DNA from: Opitutia bacterium
GTDB taxonomy: Bacteria; Verrucomicrobiota; Verrucomicrobiia; Opitutales; Coraliomargaritaceae
Reading direction: 5' to 3'
Length of the DNA stretch: 64,000 nt
Assembly: GCA_029248665.1 (NCBI GenBank)
Contig: JAQWIW010000034.1
Location: 43,501-107,500, forward strand
A model generated the notes under the pieces. The model did no database searches, was not told where the DNA came from, and saw only the letters and a list, made by a program, of their open reading frames with translations. Numbering within the stretch: position 1 is the stretch's first letter; each line of letters opens with the position of its first letter. The translations under genes and the position numbers were made by a program. Positions 18,965 through 28,547 of the stretch are shown here, one piece after another.

Positions 18965-19595
18965 ATGACAAAGATATCTTTAATATTTTTATTTCAAACT
19001 GTCATTATTAGCTCATTACTTGGACAAAGCATAAGGTTTTCTTTGCATGATGGTACACAGCTTACAGACGCTGGTACTTTTTTTTGATAATGAAAATTCC
19101 ATAGCTTCCTTTACCGAAAACAATATCACTTTATCAATGCAAGCGATGCTAGATGGTAACTCTGCAAATGCTGAATTAAACGGTGGTGCCGAAGGATTTG
19201 GCGTCAATGGTAATGGACCGAGTGATCATACCCAAAGGATTGACAATAGTAATGGAATAGAGGCGATTGTTTTTTCATTTAATACTTCAGGCATACTCAA
19301 TACAATTGATCTACGCTATATTGAAGAGTCCACAAATGAAGCCGTATTATCATTCGATGGTGGAGGCCAATTTAACCTTAATACAGAAACTGCACTTAGT
19401 GGTAGGGACGATTTTACAATCAACGAAGCATTTAGAGCAGGTCAACTAATATCACTCTATATAAGTTCTGAAGCAGACCTTAATGAGAATTTTGCCCTCG
19501 AATCTATTATCGTACAAATTCCCGAAAACAATGCGGCTATTTTAGGCATGAATTTCTTGATCTTGTTATTTGTATCCTTTAGGAAATTTTTCTAA
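18965..19595 (+). CDS. Secreted PEP-CTERM-like protein, frameshifted at a T8 tract
   Basis: ATG 18965 gives a signal peptide (MTKISLIFLFQTVIISSLLG) and 20 mature residues ending in a stop at 19085-19087, just inside a run of eight T (19078-19085). Skipping one T joins it to an open frame to 19595, for a product of about 209 residues. The C-terminus reads PENNAAILG, then a hydrophobic helix and FRKFF, the layout of a PEP-CTERM sorting tail with PEN in place of PEP. The body is Asn/Asp/Gly-rich and beta-like. The site UUU-UGA also resembles the +1 shift site of prfB. It may be phase-variable, recoded, a recent pseudogene or a sequencing error. An uninterrupted ORF alone begins at 19047, but it lacks a signal peptide. 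Confidence 0.6.
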
Positions 19596-19618
19596 TTTCG
19601 ATTTTTTTAGAATTTCCT
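19581..19618 (+). terminator. Weak hairpin at the end of the PEP-CTERM-like gene
   Basis: AGGAAA pairs with TTTCCT and TTCTAA with TTAGAA around a T-rich loop, with a 3 nt bulge on the 5' side. It overlaps the stop codon. No clean T-tract follows, so terminator function is uncertain. Confidence 0.3.
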
Positions 19619-19670
19619 GCGATTCATTTTTCCATTTGCATCTCTGGAAATATAAATAATACTCGTACTT

Positions 19671-20657
19671 GTGACTGATTATTTAACGATAAAACAACTC
19701 CAAGCTTTAGATCAATCTTCTGAATTAGCCTTCTCTGGGATTTATTTCATCAAGCGTAAGCTGACCAAAACAACCAAAAACGGAAATCCCTATTTACTGC
19801 TGGAATTCTCTGATGCCAGCGGATCGTTTGTCACAAATATTTTTAACAACAGTAATGCTTATGTTACATTTGAAGACATTTCTGAAGGTAGCTTAATCAA
19901 AATTCAAGGAACTACTCGATTTTATAATAATCAAATCTCCCCTGATATTTACTCAGTGGCACTTTTTTCATTGGAAGAAGCAACTGAACTAGGGATTGCT
20001 CAACAATTAATTGAAGTACCACCAGAAAGTGAGTCGTATCTTTGGGATGAATTAACCCAAGGCATTGAACAAATTAAACACCCTGCTTTAAATGCAACTG
20101 TAAAGTACGTTATCCAAAATCATGAATCTGCATTCCGAGGTGCCTCTGCGGCCATTGCGATGCACCATGCCTATCGACATGGATTACTGGAACATACTGT
20201 ACACATGATGCAAATCGGATTGTCTTTATTACCCATTTATAAAGAGGTTGATTTTGATCTAGCGATTGCCGGTATCATTCTACACGACATCGGAAAATTA
20301 GAAGAATATGAGGGTGAAATTGTGACAAAAACCACACGAGTCGGTGTTTTGCAAGGACATGTTGTTTTAGGCTATAAAATCGTGAGAAAAGCAGCCATTA
20401 TATCTAAACTAAGCGAAGACTTAACGGAGCGCTTAGAACATATTGTACTCAGCCACCAAGGCGAAAAAGAATGGGGGGCAGCTGCTATGGCCGCTACTCC
20501 TGAAGCCGTTTTTGTTTCAATGATTGACAACCTAGATGCGAAGATGGGCATGGTTCAAAGAACACTGCGTAATGCCCCAGAAAATGCCGAGTTTTCAGAT
20601 TACTTACCCGGATTGAAAACGAAACTCTTACTGACTCCGCCTAATAAGGAAAAATAA
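19671..20657 (+). CDS. YhaM-like OB-fold/HD-domain 3'-5' exonuclease
   Basis: A 328-residue protein starting at GTG 19671. Residues about 15-110 form an OB-fold (KNGNPYLLLEFSDASG). Residues about 160-300 form an HD phosphohydrolase domain: MHHAYRHGLLEHTVHM, then IILHDIGKLEEY and HIVLSHQG, with DNLDAKMG near the end. This OB plus HD arrangement is that of Bacillus YhaM, a 3'-5' exoribonuclease, and related proteins. It is convergent with lysS, with a 7 bp gap. Confidence 0.85.
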   Translation: MTDYLTIKQLQALDQSSELAFSGIYFIKRKLTKTTKNGNPYLLLEFSDASGSFVTNIFNNSNAYVTFEDISEGSLIKIQGTTRFYNNQISPDIYSVALFSLEEATELGIAQQLIEVPPESESYLWDELTQGIEQIKHPALNATVKYVIQNHESAFRGASAAIAMHHAYRHGLLEHTVHMMQIGLSLLPIYKEVDFDLAIAGIILHDIGKLEEYEGEIVTKTTRVGVLQGHVVLGYKIVRKAAIISKLSEDLTERLEHIVLSHQGEKEWGAAAMAATPEAVFVSMIDNLDAKMGMVQRTLRNAPENAEFSDYLPGLKTKLLLTPPNKEK

Positions 20658-20664
20658 GTAGAGA

Positions 20665-22149
20665 TTAGTCCTTATTTGGTTTTAAACTTGGAAACAAGAT
20701 TGTATCACGGATGCTCTCCGCCCCAGTAAGCAAAATGATCAATCGATCGATTCCTAAGCCCATACCACCTGCTGGAGGCATTCCATATTCTAAGGCAGTC
20801 AGAAATTCAGTATCCATATCCTGCACTTCTTCTCCTACTTGAGCCGAGAACATTTCTCTTTGAATCAGCGGATCATTTTGCTCTGAGTAAGCTGGTGCAA
20901 TTTCTTGTCCGTTAATACATAATTCAAATACATCAATTGTTGTTGAATCTGATTCGGTAATCTTAGCCAGTGGACACAATTCTCTAGGAATATGGGTAAC
21001 AAAAGTCGGTTGAATTAATGTAGGTTCGATCAACTTCTCAAATACATTATTTGTTATTTCATAATCCTCTAAGTCTGGATTGACTTGTATTCCTAATACA
21101 TCGGCCTTTTTTAATTTCTCCTCTTTCGATAAATCAAACCAAGTGTCATCGCCGGTCGCCTCTTTAATAAGATCCTTATAAGCGACTTCTCGCCACTCGC
21201 CACTTAAATCTATCTCTGTGCCATCGGGCCTTTTTATGATTAAACTTCCGATGACTGATTCTGCTACATGCTGAATCAAGCCTCTCGTTAAATGCATCAT
21301 ACCACGAAAATCGGTATAAGCTTGATATAATTCAAGCATAGTGAACTCAGGATTATGCCGTCTTGATAAACCTTCATTACGAAAAACTCGACCGATCTCA
21401 AAAACTTTCTCTTCGCCTGCAACAAGCATTTGCTTTAAATATAATTCTAAAGCGATTCGTAAATAAAACGGGCAATCCAACGCATTAAAATGTGTTTCAA
21501 AAGGTCTAGCTGCTGCTCCTCCCGCTATGGATTGCAAAACAGGTGTCTCAACTTCTGTAAAATCTAAGTCCCACAGATAAGTACGCATTGCTTGAATGAT
21601 CTTCGACCGCTGTTTAAAGCGTATTCTCGATTCTGGATTTACAATTAGATCTAAATATCGCTGACGGTAGATCTTATCATCATCTGTCAAACCAGCCCAT
21701 TTTTCTGGAAGTGGTCTTAAAGATTTAGAGACCAAAGTATACGCACTCGCACGCACAGTAATTTCTTCTGTTTTAGTCTTAAATAAACGACCTTCTACAC
21801 CAATGATATCACCACGATCTAATTTCTTAAAGTAAGTATTGTATTCACCTTCAGGTAATTCATCACGAGTTACGTAACATTGAATTTGCCCAGCGCTATC
21901 TTGAAGCTTAATGAAACTGGCCTTGCCCATAATACGAAAGGCAATGATCCGACCTGCTACCTTAACAATTGGTTGTTGGTCATCCTCTAAATTTTCATCG
22001 TATTGAGCCCGAGCTGCCTCAGAAGAAAATTTCTGCTCAAAATTCGCCGAAAAAGGATTTCTCCCCTCTTTGATCAAGCCATTAAGCTTTTCTAAACGAA
22101 CCGCATATAAGTCATGGGTATTATCATTATTTTCGTTATTTTCGTTCAT
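20665..22149 (-). CDS. lysS: Lysyl-tRNA synthetase, class II
   Basis: Charges tRNA(Lys). ATG 22149 (MNENNENND) is chosen, giving 494 residues, the normal size; the frame extends 14 codons further upstream. The anticodon-binding OB domain (VAGRIIAFRIMGKASFIKLQD) lies near residue 70, quoted to its first 20 residues at most by families. Class II motif 2 is seen as FRNEGLSRRHNPEFTMLE and motif 3 as GMGLGIDRLIILLTG. It stands alone and is convergent with the YhaM-like gene. Confidence 0.97.
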   Translation of the reverse strand: MNENNENNDNTHDLYAVRLEKLNGLIKEGRNPFSANFEQKFSSEAARAQYDENLEDDQQPIVKVAGRIIAFRIMGKASFIKLQDSAGQIQCYVTRDELPEGEYNTYFKKLDRGDIIGVEGRLFKTKTEEITVRASAYTLVSKSLRPLPEKWAGLTDDDKIYRQRYLDLIVNPESRIRFKQRSKIIQAMRTYLWDLDFTEVETPVLQSIAGGAAARPFETHFNALDCPFYLRIALELYLKQMLVAGEEKVFEIGRVFRNEGLSRRHNPEFTMLELYQAYTDFRGMMHLTRGLIQHVAESVIGSLIIKRPDGTEIDLSGEWREVAYKDLIKEATGDDTWFDLSKEEKLKKADVLGIQVNPDLEDYEITNNVFEKLIEPTLIQPTFVTHIPRELCPLAKITESDSTTIDVFELCINGQEIAPAYSEQNDPLIQREMFSAQVGEEVQDMDTEFLTALEYGMPPAGGMGLGIDRLIILLTGAESIRDTILFPSLKPNKD

Positions 22150-22246
22150 TTTGTATTGTCGTAAATTTTGCCAATTACTATAGTTTAACAACTATTTAAT
22201 AGTTTTTTACATATACAATAAATAAAGCAATATCCTAATTAAATTG

Positions 22247-22558
22247 ATGAGTCAGAAAGATTTTTTTATCACGAAAGTTCAAGAAGCACCTGAAAATAAA
22301 CTTTTCCGCTTCAGTCTCAGCAAAATACTCTTTGACCAAGAGCAATTTCACGAAGCGATTCCTCACTTAGAGAAATGCATACAACTTCAGGACGATTGGA
22401 TGCTTGCTTATATTTTATTGGGAAAGTCACTGCTTCAGTGTAAGCAAGCGGATAAAGCCAAAGGCGTCTTAGAAAAAGCACTTAAGCTGGCCGTAGATCA
22501 AAATCATGACGATCCAAAAAATGAAATACTAGGACTCCTTGAGAATTTTAAGGATTGA
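22247..22558 (+). CDS. Small tetratricopeptide-repeat protein
   Basis: A 103-residue all-helical protein with two or three TPR units (FRFSLSKILFDQEQFHEAIP, then AYILLGKSLLQCKQADKAKG). No signal peptide or membrane helix. ATG 22247 is preferred over the TTG one codon earlier. Its stop codon is 5 bp before the AddB-like start, so it belongs to that transcript. A role as an adaptor is only a guess. Confidence 0.75.
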   Translation: MSQKDFFITKVQEAPENKLFRFSLSKILFDQEQFHEAIPHLEKCIQLQDDWMLAYILLGKSLLQCKQADKAKGVLEKALKLAVDQNHDDPKNEILGLLENFKD

Positions 22559-22563
22559 TTCAT

Positions 22564-25383
22564 ATGCCTTTGACTCAAAAATATCTTAATTGGAATGAGG
22601 CACTTATCCCCCAAGTGAAGCAGAGCCTATTGAGTGAAATTGACGAAAACTCCCAACTTATAGACTTAAGCCATCTCCTCGTCATTATCCCAACTGCCAA
22701 GTCGGGCAGACATTTATTAGAGGCACTCAGCACAGACCCATTAACGATTAACAAAGGTCTTTTAAGCCCAAAAATACTTACTCCGATACAATTTCTTGAA
22801 TTAGAATTGAATGAAGAAGAAAAAGCTACCGATGGACAGTGCATATTCACTTGGATTGAAGCATTAGGAATGGCAAAACAGCATTCGATTAATGCTTTAT
22901 TCCCCAATACCTACCCATTTAGTGATACTTTAAAGCTCTCGAATGCTAGACGCTTTCATAAATTGCGTAAAGAGATTGGGAGTGAAGGCTTTGATCTGTC
23001 TCAAATTGCAACAACTTGCCTCAACCAAGGCATTGAAGTGGAACGATGGAAGCAATTAGCACAATTAGAGAAAAGCTATTACAGCTTACTCAGTCAAAAA
23101 AACTTAATCGATCCAATCGCTCTTAACAAAAATACTGCAGAAAACTACCAACTTGATTCGGCTATTTCAAAAATCATCCTGGTCGCAACACCTAACCCAA
23201 AGCCATTACCATTAAAAGCACTGCAATCTCTAGAATCAAAAACCTCAATTGAAGTATGGATAAATGGTCCAGAAGAAGGTCTATTTAACTCATGGGGAAT
23301 CCCTTCACAAAATGCATGGGAAAATAGAACACTTGATTTCAATCAGTGGAATCAGCAAATAGTCCGCATTAATACTGCTTTAGAAATTCCAGAAAAACTC
23401 AAAAAGTGTGTCGAAAATGCTTCTGTTGAAACTCTACAGATTGGGCTTTTAGACCCTAATTTAATTTCTCCCGTCAGCAATTATTTCACCTTACAATCAA
23501 TTGCTTTCCATAATCCAGAAGGAATAAGCCTAAGCCAAAGTGCAATTGGTAAGCTTATAATAAGTTTAATTCGCATTCAAGAATCTCAAAATATAGATGA
23601 GCTTAAGCAACTACTGCTCAATCCTTATTTTTATCGATACACTCAATCAACCATAGCAGTAAAAACTTTAATCGCAGATATCGATCGCCTATTTTCCAAA
23701 CACCTAACTTATTCGCTAAAAGAACTTAAAAAACAGGCGGAATTCTCTAAAAATCAAAACCTTGTAGATGTATTAAAGTGCATAGGAGCATTTTCGTATC
23801 CTTCATATGACAAGAATAACAAGCCGACAAATTTTGCGAAATGGTTAAGCCAATCACTTAAAATATTACTCGAAGGATATGGTTTAATTGATAGCGATAG
23901 ACATTATAAAAATATATCTGACTGCATAAACAGTGTAATAGATGAAGCGATCACATCAGAAGATTTATTTTTAAACCATAACCTATCTCTAAGAAAAGAT
24001 GTTTTATTAGACACGTTTAAGAAGCAGAAGCTTTATCAAGAGAGAGAGAAAAATGCGCATGATTTATTTGGTTGGCTAGAGCTTTTATGGCATGATGCTC
24101 CTCACAGCCTTATTTGCGGTTTTAATGAAAGTGTTGTCCCTAGGACTAACCCGATTGATTCCTTTCTTCCTGAAAATCTTAGAAAAATATTAGGAATGCA
24201 AACCAACGAAGAATTTTTTGCCAATGATCTCTATTTATTTGAAGCCATCTGCCAAAGAAGACACCAAAAAGAAAAAGGCAAAGTTACTCTATTTGTTCCC
24301 GAAAGCGATGGAGAAGGCAACCCACTCATGCCTTCAAGAATACTTTTCCAAATCCCCGAAGATCAATTAGTTAACACGACTAAAAATATCTTACTGACAA
24401 AGACAGAAAAACCAGGTTTTGAGAATCATTACCCTGCTTGGATTATCAATCAATCAAAGCCTTGCCCACTGCCCAAAAGCTTTTCCGCCACCAAGCTAAA
24501 GGATTATTTAAAATGCCCATTTCGGTTTTTCTTAAAACATATTTTAAAAATCAGAATTGAAAATTTCGATGATCGAGAAATGAGCCTTAGTACATTTGGT
24601 ATTCTTTTTCATAAAGTAGTGGCTCAATTAAAAGGAGAAAAGCTTTCAGGGACTATGGATGAATCAAAGTTCATAAAAGACTTACATACTAAAGCTGAAT
24701 ACGCACTAAAAAGGGACTTCGGGTTCAATCCCTCTTTCGCTTTGCAAATACAGAAAGAAAATTTGTATGATCGTTTAACTTCCTTTGCTCAATCACAGAT
24801 TCAATCACTTCAACCCGACCAAACATTAGAAATTATTGATACAGAGAAATCATTCTCTCTAAACATTGATGAATTTACGATTACAGGTTCCATCGATAGA
24901 ATAGATATGATTAAGGGACAAAAACGGATCATTGATTATAAAACAAGCAGTAGCCCTAAGACTCCTAAGAGCCAGCATTTGCATTCAGCAAATACAAAAA
25001 AAGAACCGAAGCACTTACCTGAAGAAGCTTATTATACCCTTAATGATAAGAACTATTATTGGTGTGATCTTCAGCTACCCCTATATTGCTTGTCAGAAAT
25101 ATCAGATGAAAATTCCGCATTCCCAGAATTGCATTATTATAATATTCCTAAATCTGCTGAAAAAACTGCCCTTTCTCCATGGGATGACATCACACTAGAG
25201 GATTTACATGCAGCAAAAGAATGTGCTAGAGCCATTTTAAACTGCATAAAACAAGGTAAGTTTTGGCCACCTAATGAACAATTAGAACCAACCATGGACG
25301 ATTTTGCAGACTTGTTCCCAGATGGAATAAAAAAATCGGTAGATGGATCCTTCTTCGAAAATTACAAATTCAGTCAAGAATGA
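22564..25383 (+). CDS. addB: AddB-like PD-(D/E)XK exonuclease subunit
   Basis: A 939-residue protein that pairs with the AddA-like gene overlapping its end. The N-terminal part resembles the inactive helicase-like region of AddB/RexB (LSHLLVIIPTAKSGRHLLEAL) without an intact Walker A. The C-terminal nuclease has KDYLKCPFRFFLKHIL, FGILFHKVV, and the catalytic pattern GSIDRIDMI then RIIDYKTSS. Only one of the four iron-sulfur cysteines expected in classical AddB is evident (in KCPFRFF), so a 4Fe-4S cluster is doubtful. Function: processing of double-strand breaks for recombination. Confidence 0.85.
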   Translation: MPLTQKYLNWNEALIPQVKQSLLSEIDENSQLIDLSHLLVIIPTAKSGRHLLEALSTDPLTINKGLLSPKILTPIQFLELELNEEEKATDGQCIFTWIEALGMAKQHSINALFPNTYPFSDTLKLSNARRFHKLRKEIGSEGFDLSQIATTCLNQGIEVERWKQLAQLEKSYYSLLSQKNLIDPIALNKNTAENYQLDSAISKIILVATPNPKPLPLKALQSLESKTSIEVWINGPEEGLFNSWGIPSQNAWENRTLDFNQWNQQIVRINTALEIPEKLKKCVENASVETLQIGLLDPNLISPVSNYFTLQSIAFHNPEGISLSQSAIGKLIISLIRIQESQNIDELKQLLLNPYFYRYTQSTIAVKTLIADIDRLFSKHLTYSLKELKKQAEFSKNQNLVDVLKCIGAFSYPSYDKNNKPTNFAKWLSQSLKILLEGYGLIDSDRHYKNISDCINSVIDEAITSEDLFLNHNLSLRKDVLLDTFKKQKLYQEREKNAHDLFGWLELLWHDAPHSLICGFNESVVPRTNPIDSFLPENLRKILGMQTNEEFFANDLYLFEAICQRRHQKEKGKVTLFVPESDGEGNPLMPSRILFQIPEDQLVNTTKNILLTKTEKPGFENHYPAWIINQSKPCPLPKSFSATKLKDYLKCPFRFFLKHILKIRIENFDDREMSLSTFGILFHKVVAQLKGEKLSGTMDESKFIKDLHTKAEYALKRDFGFNPSFALQIQKENLYDRLTSFAQSQIQSLQPDQTLEIIDTEKSFSLNIDEFTITGSIDRIDMIKGQKRIIDYKTSSSPKTPKSQHLHSANTKKEPKHLPEEAYYTLNDKNYYWCDLQLPLYCLSEISDENSAFPELHYYNIPKSAEKTALSPWDDITLEDLHAAKECARAILNCIKQGKFWPPNEQLEPTMDDFADLFPDGIKKSVDGSFFENYKFSQE

Positions 25384-28300
25384 GCGAAGAAACAACATTT
25401 ATAAATAAAGCTCTATTTGCTTCAGCTGGAACTGGAAAGACCTTTCAATTGACCGATCGCTTTATTTATATCCTGCATCATACCTTAGAACCTGAGAAAA
25501 TTATTGCTCTGACCTTTACCCGAGCGGCCGCTGGAGAATTTTTTGAAAAAATAGTAGAAAAACTCTACCTTGCTTGTACCGACAAAAATGAAGCGTGTAA
25601 GCTGTCAGAACGTTTGGAAATTAATGCTGATCAAGATCACTATAAAAAACTTTTAAGAATCATACTTCAAAAATTAGATCGGCTAAATTTACAAACACTC
25701 GATAGCTTTTTATATAAAATTCTTAATTGTTTCGGCCCCGAAATAGGTCTTACGGAAACCTTGCAATTACTCAGTGAAAATTCACGTGTACTGTGTCAGA
25801 AAACAGTACAGGATTCAATTATACATGAATTCAACCAATCCCCCAGTAATAGTAAATCACTGAAACAATTTTGGCACGCATTCAAACAATCCAACTATGG
25901 CGAAAGTAACAACTCTATCGATAGAACTATTCGTAATTACATAGATACAATTCAAGAGCTTTACCTAGAAGCCCCAACTGTTGAAAAATGGGGCTCGACT
26001 AAGACGATTTGGGCCGATGAATACCCATGGATCAATTCTCCTCTAATCAATTGGGTAGAGCTCTCAGAGAAGTTGATTGCTGAGATTCCTGAAGCTTCGA
26101 GCAAAAGTGAACGTAACTCATTTTTATCTGGTGCGAAATATATTGCGAACTTCCCCCATAACAAAACACAACCAAAACTGATCGAAAGAAGCATAGAAAA
26201 TTTTGAAGCACTAGAAAAAGGTAAAGCACTTATTAAAGTTGGCCGATCTGATATTTCAATTGAAGGAACACTGGCTAAAACACTCCATGAATGCGTAAAA
26301 AATATCTTTAATTATCATATCAGGCGATCCACCGATGCCACACAAGGTACTTTTAAGATATTAGAAATCTACAACAAGGCTTATGATGACCAAGTAAGGC
26401 AAACTGGGAAAGTTACCTTCTCCGATTTGATACACATTTTAAACCCGAAATCTTCAATCTCCCCCTTCAATAAACAAGCTGATGAGGTTAGAGACCTGCT
26501 TTATTACCGACTTGATGCACGTTATGATCATTGGTTATTTGATGAATTTCAAGACACAAGCCGACCTCAATGGGAAATCATTAAAGATTTAGTTGACGAA
26601 GCAATACAAGATGACGAGCGAACTGCCTTTTTTGTCGGAGATACAAAACAGTCACTTTATCTTTGGCGAAATAGTGATGACCGATTATTTCAGTCAATTT
26701 GTGATTACTATAAGAATGCTATAGCTAAACCCGATAAGCTCTCCGAATCTTATCGCTCAGCACCTGCAATCATGGATGCTGTCAACAGTGTGTTTGATAA
26801 TCGTCAAGCGATCGAAGAATACTATGGAAAGATCACCAGTGATCGCTGGTTCAGTGCATGGAGAAAACATTATGCGTCTGAAAAAACCCAAATTGAGAAC
26901 GGATATGCATGTTGGATCGATATTAGTAAAAATGCCAAAAACGATAAAGAAACGAGCGTTTTAAATATCCTGAAAGGGCTTAAAGAAAAATCTGATAACT
27001 TATCCATCGGCATACTTGTCGGGAAGAACTCAGAAGCAGTTGAACTATCGTATTTCCTAAGGGAACAAGGCTTAGGTATACCTATCCGAATCGGCTCATC
27101 TTTATTGCCAGCAAAAGACAATGTTGCAGGCGTAGCACTCCTTTCGATGCTCAAATACTGTATCCACCCGTCCGATGAAAAGTCTAAGCAATACTTAGGG
27201 CTAATTGATTCTTCTACTAAGAATGATTCTTTAATCAGCGTAGTTGATGAACTCAGGCCCCATGCCAATGCCATGAAGTCGGCACAGTTAGTTCTGAAAT
27301 TTTCGCAGCCATTAATAAAAAAACTATCTTCCGATGACAACAGGCATAGAAAATCTCTACAATATCTGATTGAGAACGCGGAAAAATTTGACCGAGAAGA
27401 AGTGCCTTCGATTAAAAACCTAATCAGCTATTTAGAAAACTTTAGCTTAAATGGTAGCCGAGAAAGTGCTGTAGTTACTGTAGAAACAATACACCGGTCC
27501 AAAGGTCTCGAATATGATGTCGTTATATATATCAATAATGATAAAAAAAGTTTCACCGAGAAAAACATCAAAGCATACAGAAACAAAAATCAAGAAATTC
27601 AATGGGTATTAGAGCCATTCAAAAAAGATGTCATGCTGTCACTCAATAAAACCTCTGAATTCTTTGCTCAAACCCAGCAAGAAAATCAGTTTTCTTCGCT
27701 CTGTAAATTATACGTGGCAATGACTCGAGCAAAGAAAGCACTTTATATGATGAGTGATCTTAATTCGCCCCATAGTAATACCTCTGTTGATTTTTTAAAA
27801 ACCTACCTAAGCGACAGCTCAGAAGAAAAAGAACTATTCCCTAGTCATAATTTCTCTGTGCTTTGGGAAACCGGTGATATGAATTGGCATGACTCACTTA
27901 AGAAAAATGTGCCCACTGATGCTAATTCATTCAATCAAAGTAATGAACCAATCATTCCATCATTTAAGCCTACTCACCAGCGTTTAAGCGACTACACTCC
28001 TTCTAAAGAATCTAAAAATGCACTTCCATCATTACTATACAATAATGCTTCAGGAAAACAGTTCGGGCAACTGGTTCACGATGCATTTCAGCAAATTGAT
28101 TGGTATGACAGTACAATGGGCTTTGAATCTCAGTTAAATGACACAATAAAACCTTCAACTTTAGAGCATCTGAAAACATGCTTTAAAGAAAAAGATATAC
28201 AGGAATTTTTCACAAAGCCAGAGACCTCATATATTCTCTGGAAAGAAAAAGCATTCACCCTTTCAGAAAATCAAATCTTAATTAATGGAGTTTTTGATCG

Positions 28301-28529
28301 TGTTCATATTTTTATCGATGAACAAAAACGTTATGCAAGAGCCCAAATCATTGATTTTAAAACCGACACAATCACTGAAGATTTCAAGATTTCTCAGGCT
28401 ATTGAAAAGCATCAGAAACAACTGCACTCTTACCAAGATGCAGTCTCAAAATTACTGAAATTAGATAAAGAAAAAATTGAAACTTATTTATTATTCACTT
28501 CAGTAAAAAAAATACATCAAGTTCATTAA
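25380..28529 (+). CDS. addA: AddA-like UvrD-family helicase-nuclease
   Basis: A 1049-residue superfamily 1 helicase with a C-terminal nuclease. Walker A is ASAGTGKT (14-21), motif Ia ALTFTRAAAGEF, motif II WLFDEFQDTSRPQWE, motif III FFVGDTKQSLYLWRN, motif V VETIHRSKGLEYDVVI and motif VI YVAMTRAKKALYM. The C-terminus has FGQLVHDAF, GVFDRVHIF and QIIDFKTD, the PD-(D/E)XK nuclease pattern of AddA. Its ATG overlaps the addB stop (ATGA). With addB it forms the RecBCD-like break-resection machine. recD2 at 38.3 kb is a separate helicase. Confidence 0.93.
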   Translation: MSEETTFINKALFASAGTGKTFQLTDRFIYILHHTLEPEKIIALTFTRAAAGEFFEKIVEKLYLACTDKNEACKLSERLEINADQDHYKKLLRIILQKLDRLNLQTLDSFLYKILNCFGPEIGLTETLQLLSENSRVLCQKTVQDSIIHEFNQSPSNSKSLKQFWHAFKQSNYGESNNSIDRTIRNYIDTIQELYLEAPTVEKWGSTKTIWADEYPWINSPLINWVELSEKLIAEIPEASSKSERNSFLSGAKYIANFPHNKTQPKLIERSIENFEALEKGKALIKVGRSDISIEGTLAKTLHECVKNIFNYHIRRSTDATQGTFKILEIYNKAYDDQVRQTGKVTFSDLIHILNPKSSISPFNKQADEVRDLLYYRLDARYDHWLFDEFQDTSRPQWEIIKDLVDEAIQDDERTAFFVGDTKQSLYLWRNSDDRLFQSICDYYKNAIAKPDKLSESYRSAPAIMDAVNSVFDNRQAIEEYYGKITSDRWFSAWRKHYASEKTQIENGYACWIDISKNAKNDKETSVLNILKGLKEKSDNLSIGILVGKNSEAVELSYFLREQGLGIPIRIGSSLLPAKDNVAGVALLSMLKYCIHPSDEKSKQYLGLIDSSTKNDSLISVVDELRPHANAMKSAQLVLKFSQPLIKKLSSDDNRHRKSLQYLIENAEKFDREEVPSIKNLISYLENFSLNGSRESAVVTVETIHRSKGLEYDVVIYINNDKKSFTEKNIKAYRNKNQEIQWVLEPFKKDVMLSLNKTSEFFAQTQQENQFSSLCKLYVAMTRAKKALYMMSDLNSPHSNTSVDFLKTYLSDSSEEKELFPSHNFSVLWETGDMNWHDSLKKNVPTDANSFNQSNEPIIPSFKPTHQRLSDYTPSKESKNALPSLLYNNASGKQFGQLVHDAFQQIDWYDSTMGFESQLNDTIKPSTLEHLKTCFKEKDIQEFFTKPETSYILWKEKAFTLSENQILINGVFDRVHIFIDEQKRYARAQIIDFKTDTITEDFKISQAIEKHQKQLHSYQDAVSKLLKLDKEKIETYLLFTSVKKIHQVH

Positions 28530-28547
28530 AGTAATCTACTTTTCTTT

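Noticed and set aside
26870..27340. A 156-codon frame opposite the AddA-like gene
   Set aside because: Shadow of a clearly functional helicase gene.
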